Positions 6,662 through 10,497 of a stretch of DNA of 10,497 nucleotides are shown here, in pieces (the stretch's first letter is position 1; each line of letters begins with the position of its first letter). Source of the stretch: JBAXLO01 sp037134755 (GTDB lineage Bacteria; Bacteroidota; Bacteroidia; Bacteroidales; JACABE01); assembly GCA_037134755.1 (NCBI GenBank), contig JBAXLO010000164.1, positions 1 to 10,497 on the forward strand, in the 5' to 3' direction. Position numbers and translations under genes: made by a program. The notes under the pieces were generated by a model. That model searched no databases. It had not been told where the DNA came from and was given only the letters and a program-made list of their open reading frames with translations.

Positions 6662-9040
6662 ATGTTTAATAATAAAATATTGAATACAAATAAAGTTTAC
6701 TTAATAGTCTATATGTTTCTTCTAATAATATTATTTAGTTGTAATTCTGCGCGCAAATTACAATCAGATCAGTATTTGTTAAAGAGAAATAAAGTTATTG
6801 TTAATGATATTACTGTAAATACTGAAGGAGTAAAAGGGCTTATTAAACAGAATCCTAATAAGAAATTCCTTTGGTTGAAACTAAAACTTGCTTTTTACAA
6901 TCTTGCTAATCAAAAAAGTGATAAGTGGCCGAGTAGTTGGTTGAAGAATATTGGTGAACCTCCTGTTATACTCGACACTAATTATACAAATAACACCCTC
7001 AAGCAAATCAGTATTTATCTTGATAATCATGGTTATTTTAAATCTAAAGTAGAGAAATCAATTAAATATAAGAGAAACAAAAAGGCTGTTGTTACCTATA
7101 ATATTATAGCTTCAACTCCTTATGTCTTAAGAAAAATTGATTATATCTTTCATGATGATACGCTTAAGAATCTTATAACGTCGAACGAATCGGCAACATT
7201 TATTAAAAGTAAAGATAATTATGATATTGATAATTTAGATAAAGAAAGAGATAGAATTACTTCTTTTCTTAAGAATTCAGGTTATTACGCCTTCACCAAA
7301 GAATTTATTATTTATAAGGTTGATAGCAATCTTAATAATAATAGTATTGACCTTACGATGATCGTTAAAAACCCTGTTTATAAGCCCTCTTACAATCCTG
7401 ATACTCTTGTGAGGGGCAAACACAAAAGATATTCTATAAAGAGTGTATATATTTTTCCTGACTATAATTTGTTAGGTAATGATACTATTAATAAGGATAC
7501 ATTATTATATAGTATTCATCAGCGGGGGGATAATAAACAGTTTAGCGATTATTATTTTATCTATAATCATTCATTAAAGATAAAACCTAAATTGCTTACA
7601 CAATCTATTTTTATCAGCAATAATAATTATTTTAATCCTGTAGATGTTGAGCAAACTTATAATCGGCTTGCCGATTTAAAGAATTACAAGTTTATTAACA
7701 TCAATTTTGAGGTGTTGCCTCTTGATTCAAATGCTGCTAACAAAGATGAACGACAGTTGCAATGCAATATCGAACTTAGCAAAAGCAAAGTTAACTCCAT
7801 GACTTATGAGTTTGAAGGCAGAAATTCATCAGGAGACTATGGTATTGCCGGTAACTTAATCTATCAAAATAAAAATATGTTTCGGGGTGCCGAGATATTT
7901 AATCTAAAACTTAAAGGTGCGCTTGAAGTACAGAAAGTGTTTTTTGAAAGCAAAGCACTAAATAATGTGCCTTTCTTTAACACCTACGAATATGGTGCTG
8001 AAGCCAGTTTAGAGATCCCTAAATTTCTTATCCCTATAAAGCAAGAGTTCTTCCCTAAATACTTTAAACCTAAAACTACTATCTCAGGTGGTTATAATTA
8101 TCAAAACCGTCCCGATTTTCAACGTACAATCAACAATCTTACTTTTGGGTATAATTGGAAACAATCAAAGTACGTTCAGCATATATTAAATCCTATCGAA
8201 ATTAATTCTGTTAAGATTTACACGGACTCTGCTTTTCAATCCCAGTTGAATGCTTTAACTGATAAACGATTGAAAAATCAATATACTAATCACTTTATCC
8301 TTGATCTTAAATACAGTTTTATTTATAGTGATCAGGATCTTAACAAAAAGAAAGACTTTTCGTATTTCAGAGCAACTGTTGAGCCTGCGGGCAACTTTCT
8401 TAATGGTATGGATCTACTGTTTAATGTTAAAAAAAATACTGATACTGTTTACGAAGTATTTAATCTGGTATATTCGCAATATATAAGATATGATATGGAT
8501 TTTCGACATTATGTATATCTTAATCCGAAGAATACCTTTGTATTTCGTGCCGTTGTTGGCATTGGTATTCCATACAGTAATTCGCGTGTGCTTCCTTACG
8601 AGAAAAGTTTTTTTGCGGGTGGTACCAATGATATACGTGCCTGGCCGCTTCGGGCTTTAGGGCCTGGGGCTTATAACAATAGTAACGCTACTTATTTCGA
8701 TCAGATTGGTGATATATTATTAGAGTTAAATGTTGAAGAGCGTTTCCCTATCTATAAATACCTTCAGGGTGCAGTGTTTGCCGATGCTGGCAATATATGG
8801 CTCTACAAACCAAATGAACAACAATTCCCGGGGGGGGAGTTTAAGTTTAACACTTTTGTTAGTCAGATTGCTGTAGGAACAGGTGTAGGTTTAAGAATTG
8901 ATCTTTCGTACTTTATTATACGTGTTGATGCTGCTTTGCCACTTAAAAACCCTGCCAAACCCGAAGGTCAAAGGTGGCTTATAGCTAAAGAGCAGCTTAG
9001 GAACTTTGTTTTAAACTTCGGCATAGGATATCCTTTTTAA
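6662..9040 (+). CDS. tamL: TamL-type Omp85 outer-membrane assembly lipoprotein
   Basis: Predicted outer-membrane beta-barrel of the BamA/TamA superfamily that works with TamB in envelope assembly or lipid transport. Seen: lipoprotein signal peptide with hydrophobic core YLIVYMFLLIILFSC and lipobox LFSC ending at Cys27. It is followed by the family-type start SARKLQSDQYLLKRNKV (29-45), POTRA-like mixed alpha/beta sequence to about 390, and a C-terminal D15 barrel to residue 792. The barrel carries FFAGGTNDIRAWPLRALGPG (650-669), with IRAW in the place of the Omp85 loop-6 VRGF motif, and ends in FGIGYPF with a terminal Phe. The length is usual for TamL. Known: lipidated TamA-like proteins are a Bacteroidota speciality and often have tamB next to them; here no tamB follows within the window. 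An 8-G run at codons 723-726 is a possible slippage site. The start at 6662 gives a sensible signal peptide. Confidence 0.9.
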   Translation: MFNNKILNTNKVYLIVYMFLLIILFSCNSARKLQSDQYLLKRNKVIVNDITVNTEGVKGLIKQNPNKKFLWLKLKLAFYNLANQKSDKWPSSWLKNIGEPPVILDTNYTNNTLKQISIYLDNHGYFKSKVEKSIKYKRNKKAVVTYNIIASTPYVLRKIDYIFHDDTLKNLITSNESATFIKSKDNYDIDNLDKERDRITSFLKNSGYYAFTKEFIIYKVDSNLNNNSIDLTMIVKNPVYKPSYNPDTLVRGKHKRYSIKSVYIFPDYNLLGNDTINKDTLLYSIHQRGDNKQFSDYYFIYNHSLKIKPKLLTQSIFISNNNYFNPVDVEQTYNRLADLKNYKFININFEVLPLDSNAANKDERQLQCNIELSKSKVNSMTYEFEGRNSSGDYGIAGNLIYQNKNMFRGAEIFNLKLKGALEVQKVFFESKALNNVPFFNTYEYGAEASLEIPKFLIPIKQEFFPKYFKPKTTISGGYNYQNRPDFQRTINNLTFGYNWKQSKYVQHILNPIEINSVKIYTDSAFQSQLNALTDKRLKNQYTNHFILDLKYSFIYSDQDLNKKKDFSYFRATVEPAGNFLNGMDLLFNVKKNTDTVYEVFNLVYSQYIRYDMDFRHYVYLNPKNTFVFRAVVGIGIPYSNSRVLPYEKSFFAGGTNDIRAWPLRALGPGAYNNSNATYFDQIGDILLELNVEERFPIYKYLQGAVFADAGNIWLYKPNEQQFPGGEFKFNTFVSQIAVGTGVGLRIDLSYFIIRVDAALPLKNPAKPEGQRWLIAKEQLRNFVLNFGIGYPF
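8830..8837 (+). repeat. Homopolymeric G8 tract inside tamL
   Basis: Eight consecutive G residues encode the end of Pro723, Gly724, Gly725 and the start of Glu726, in an otherwise AT-rich gene. A gain or loss of one base would frameshift the last ~70 residues of the barrel, including the C-terminal strand needed for insertion. A shorter G6 run lies near 7523-7529. Confidence 0.8.
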
Positions 9041-9044
9041 GAAG

Positions 9045-9331
9045 AGTGCCTAAAGTTTGGAGTTTGAAGTGCCTAAAATTGAAGACAGGGCTTTTAGCTG
9101 TTTAGACTTTTAGACTTTTAGGAAATAAATAGTGCCTAAAATGCCTAAAATAAATAGTGCCTAAAGTTTGAAGTTTGGAGTGCCTAAAATTGAAGATAAG
9201 GCTTTTAGGGGTTTAGACTGTTAGACTTTTAGGAAATAAATAGTGCCTAAAGTACTTAAAGTGCCTAAAGTTTGGAGTTTGAAATGCCTAAAATTGTAAG
9301 AGGCTTTTAGCTGTTTAGGCTATTAGGAAAA
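9045..9331. repeat. Three imperfect ~86-bp direct repeats
   Basis: Copies span 9045-9130, 9156-9241 and 9260-9331 (the last shortened to about 72 bp). Each begins AGTGCCTAAAGTTTG and the first two end TTTTAGGAAATAAAT. Copies 1 and 2 match at 79 of 86 positions. The linkers of 25 and 18 bp are themselves built from extra AGTGCCTAAA units. Every copy has CCTAAAA near its middle and TTTTAGG near its end (or TATTAGG in copy 3), so each can fold into a stem-loop; in copy 1 these are 9072-9078 and 9116-9122. The function is unknown. Confidence 0.85.
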
Positions 9332-9339
9332 CAATCTTT

Positions 9340-9416
9340 CCTGACAGGTTTTCTTATCCTGTCAGGTGTAATTCTGAAAAGGCTATTATACCTGTCAGGA
9401 TGAAAAACCTGACAGG
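9340..9416. repeat. Two tandem hairpins from four CCTGACAGG arms
   Basis: CCTGACAGG at 9340-9348 pairs with CCTGTCAGG at 9358-9366. CCTGTCAGG at 9391-9399 pairs with CCTGACAGG at 9408-9416. All four 9-mers are perfect. The two hairpins have 9- and 8-nt loops and opposite arm order, so arms of different hairpins can also pair with each other. They are GC-rich against AT-rich flanks. Neither hairpin is followed by a long T run, which makes simple termination unlikely. They may be REP-type units or protein-binding sites. Confidence 0.8.
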
Positions 9417-9427
9417 ATGGACATTAT

Positions 9428-9465
9428 AAAAAAACCTTCACCATATCAATGATGAAGGTTTTTTT
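9428..9465. terminator. Bidirectional intrinsic terminator between tamL and the minus-strand gene
   Basis: AACCTTCA and TGAAGGTT form the outer stem, continued after one mismatch by CAT/ATG and a 4-nt loop. The stem is preceded by a seven-A run (9428-9434) and followed by a seven-T run (9459-9465), so it works in both directions. It sits between two convergent genes, ending tamL (after the repeat cluster) on the plus strand and the 202-residue gene on the minus strand. Confidence 0.85.
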
Positions 9466-9523
9466 ATTAAGAATTATGATATTTTCTATTATTAATTATT
9501 AATTGTTAATTGTTAATTGATTT

Positions 9524-10132
9524 TTAGTTTATTCTTAATACAACTGATGGTGTATAGCCTCCCATTAAATTGTTTGCGAAAACAGGCATAGCCCTGAATG
9601 AATACTTAGCCCCTGAAATGAAGCCTGTTAATTGAGAATGAGCATTTGTTACTCTCCTCTCGGTTACTTTATCTTCTCCTCCGGTTTCATTTATTTGGGT
9701 ACATTCTAAAATGTAACCATAAGCACCGGTAACAGCTAATAGATCAACTATAATGTCACCATTTATTACATCATTTAAAACTTCGATTGGAGCTTTTGTT
9801 ACAACTCTATCTGTATTTGTTATTTCCATATCCATCATTTCTGCTAAATCTGAATTATTTGTTTTGTTGACTTCTCTTTCAACATCACTTGCACATACTC
9901 TAAACATGTAGCGGATAGTAGCTTCAATGTTTTGTGCTGTAGTTGTAGCTCCCGCTAAAATAGCTTTTACCCATAAGTCAATTTGAGTTTGAAACTCAAG
10001 GGCTGTGTAAGTCAAATCGGTAAACAATGCTTGATTTGCTGTAAATTTGTATATAACGCCATGAATTCTTATTAAAAAGTCTCCATTTCGGGTTTGAGTT
10101 ATCCCCCTATTTACGTAATAGAATTTTTTCAT
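9524..10132 (-). CDS. Hypothetical protein, possible C-terminal fibronectin III-like domain
   Basis: Not recognised as a named family. Seen: 202 residues from ATG 10132, with no signal peptide, membrane segment or cysteine pattern for secretion. The N-terminal part (1-110) begins MKKFYYVNRGITQTRNGDFL and looks partly helical. The C-terminal part (about 113-202) has the alternating beta pattern of a fibronectin type III or Ig-like fold: APIEVLNDVINGDIIVDL, VTGAYGYILECT, a charged hairpin, LTGFISGAKYSFRAMPV and a final SVVLRIN strand. Known: small Bacteroidota proteins with a helical N-terminus and one FnIII-like domain occur, but I know no function. No clear promoter was found. An ORF with 21-bp repeats lies upstream on the same strand, with a gap of about 112 bp. 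Other possibilities are a structural or adhesion component, or a phage-derived virion protein. Confidence 0.75.
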   Translation of the reverse strand: MKKFYYVNRGITQTRNGDFLIRIHGVIYKFTANQALFTDLTYTALEFQTQIDLWVKAILAGATTTAQNIEATIRYMFRVCASDVEREVNKTNNSDLAEMMDMEITNTDRVVTKAPIEVLNDVINGDIIVDLLAVTGAYGYILECTQINETGGEDKVTERRVTNAHSQLTGFISGAKYSFRAMPVFANNLMGGYTPSVVLRIN

Positions 10133-10244
10133 TGAACTGTTATTTTATTTATTAACTATTTAAGAAATTTATTTTTATAATTAACATGATTTGTTTAAAA
10201 ATAACAATCTTTGCCCAAAAAGGCTACCCTTCTTCTCAATAAAT

Positions 10245-10497
10245 TTAACTAACTGAATATGAAATGAATTTAAGATAGTGCATAGAAAAAGAACGTTTTT
10301 TCGTCCTAAGCTTGTTATCGTCGATGCGAAGCTTGTTATCATCGATGCGAAGCTTTGTGTCGTCGATCGGAAGCTTTGTATCGTCGATCCGAAGCTTTGC
10401 GTCATCGATCCGAAGCTTTGTATCGTCGATGAAAACCTTTGTATCGTCGATGAAAAGCTTGTTATCATCAATCGAAAGCTTGTTATCGTCGATAAAA
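10245..10497 (-). CDS. C-terminal end of a KLxIDDx heptad-repeat protein (partial)
   Basis: The frame runs in from the right window edge and stops at TAA (10247-10245). It reads nine 7-residue repeats, KL-x-IDD-x (examples KLSIDDN, KLRIDDA, KLPIDDT, with one KVFIDDT), then a basic tail KKRSFSMHYLKFISYSVS. Why this frame: across all nine units Ile-Asp-Asp is invariant in protein, while its codons vary synonymously (ATC/ATT, GAC/GAT in several combinations). Amino-acid changes are confined to the two x positions and one Leu/Val. The other minus frame (SFxSTIQ) and the plus frame (KLCIVDP) turn the same changes into residue replacements. The N-terminus lies outside the window. The function is unknown. 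A non-coding repeat array remains possible because each unit is also a DNA palindrome. Confidence 0.5.
   Translation of the reverse strand, partial: FIDDNKLSIDDNKLFIDDTKVFIDDTKLRIDDAKLRIDDTKLPIDDTKLRIDDNKLRIDDNKLRTKKRSFSMHYLKFISYSVS
10308..10496. repeat. Nine 21-bp tandem repeats centred on AAGCTT
   Basis: The motif AAGCTT (or a one-base variant) recurs at exactly 21-bp steps from 10308 to 10476, with no indels. In most units the flanks are complementary, giving the form CGAT-nnn-AAGCTT-nnn-ATCG, a 20-bp near-palindrome. The array is clearly richer in G and C than its surroundings and probably continues past the window edge. The 21-bp period keeps frame, so copy number could change without breaking a reading frame. 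Confidence 0.92.

Larger units (their letters stand above)
9041..9523. other. Repeat-rich convergent spacer after tamL
   Basis: This 483-bp stretch contains no credible gene. In order it holds three copies of an ~86-bp repeat, a cluster of four CCTGACAGG-type arms, a bidirectional terminator, and a low-complexity tail of ATTAATTGTTAATT-type units (about 9480-9522) next to the 3' end of the minus-strand gene. Confidence 0.75.

Noticed and set aside
8301..8486. Short plus-strand ORF of 61 codons inside tamL
   Set aside because: Lies wholly within the well-supported tamL reading frame, has no family resemblance, and is an alternative-frame shadow.
10181..10471. Minus-strand ORF reading SFxSTIQ repeats
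   Set aside because: Overlaps the KLxIDDx frame of the same array. Differences between units are mostly replacements in this frame but synonymous in the IDD codons of the other, so this frame looks like the shadow.
10308..10496. CRISPR array
   Set aside because: Units are contiguous 21-bp tandem repeats with no unique spacers, and no cas gene is present.
10278..10497. Plus-strand open frame KLCIVDP from a GTG at 10278
   Set aside because: No ATG, no ribosome-binding site or promoter, and inter-unit changes alter residues. It is open only because the 21-bp repeat lacks stops in this frame.

Overview
The window looks like a chromosomal segment of a Bacteroidota (probably Bacteroidales or a close relative). 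The evidence is the low GC content, promoters with the Bacteroidota -7 element TAnnTTTG, an UpxY-type NusG paralogue heading a polysaccharide operon, a TamL-type lipoprotein Omp85, an ORF6N-domain gene, and the general lack of strong Shine-Dalgarno sequences. Genus cannot be resolved from the sequence alone.

Left part (1-1319). An ORF6N-domain gene on the minus strand is broken by an in-frame TAG where the family normally has Trp. It is followed by about 750 bp without a gene. That stretch carries a 35-bp inverted repeat (684-718 and 1060-1094, 33/35 matching) enclosing two further dyad structures, and it looks like a non-autonomous mobile or REP-like element.

Middle (1320-6341). A minus-strand surface-polysaccharide operon reads upxY-like antiterminator, galE, a coiled-coil protein, a family-2 glycosyltransferase and a TviB/WbpO-type UDP-sugar dehydrogenase. 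The three gaps from galE to the dehydrogenase are 55-73 bp; the gap between upxY and galE is 148 bp. GalE and the dehydrogenase would supply epimerised and oxidised UDP-sugars. The glycosyltransferase would add a sugar. The NusG-like protein would let RNA polymerase read through the operon. No flippase, polymerase or initiating transferase is present, so this is a partial or satellite locus.

Centre (6363-6661). tRNA-Val(UAC) on the minus strand has its own promoter and an intrinsic terminator, which separates it from the polysaccharide operon. A separate promoter drives tamL on the plus strand.

Right part (6662-10497). tamL encodes an outer-membrane assembly lipoprotein with an 8-G tract near its C-terminus. 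Downstream lies a repeat-rich spacer: three ~86-bp repeats, four CCTGACAGG/CCTGTCAGG arms forming two hairpins, and a bidirectional terminator. A minus-strand gene for a ~200-residue protein with a possible fibronectin-III-like C-terminus converges on this terminator. Upstream of it, at the window edge, nine perfectly spaced 21-bp repeats encode a heptad of the form KLxIDDx in one minus-strand frame. Synonymous changes confined to the Ile and Asp codons argue that this frame is translated.
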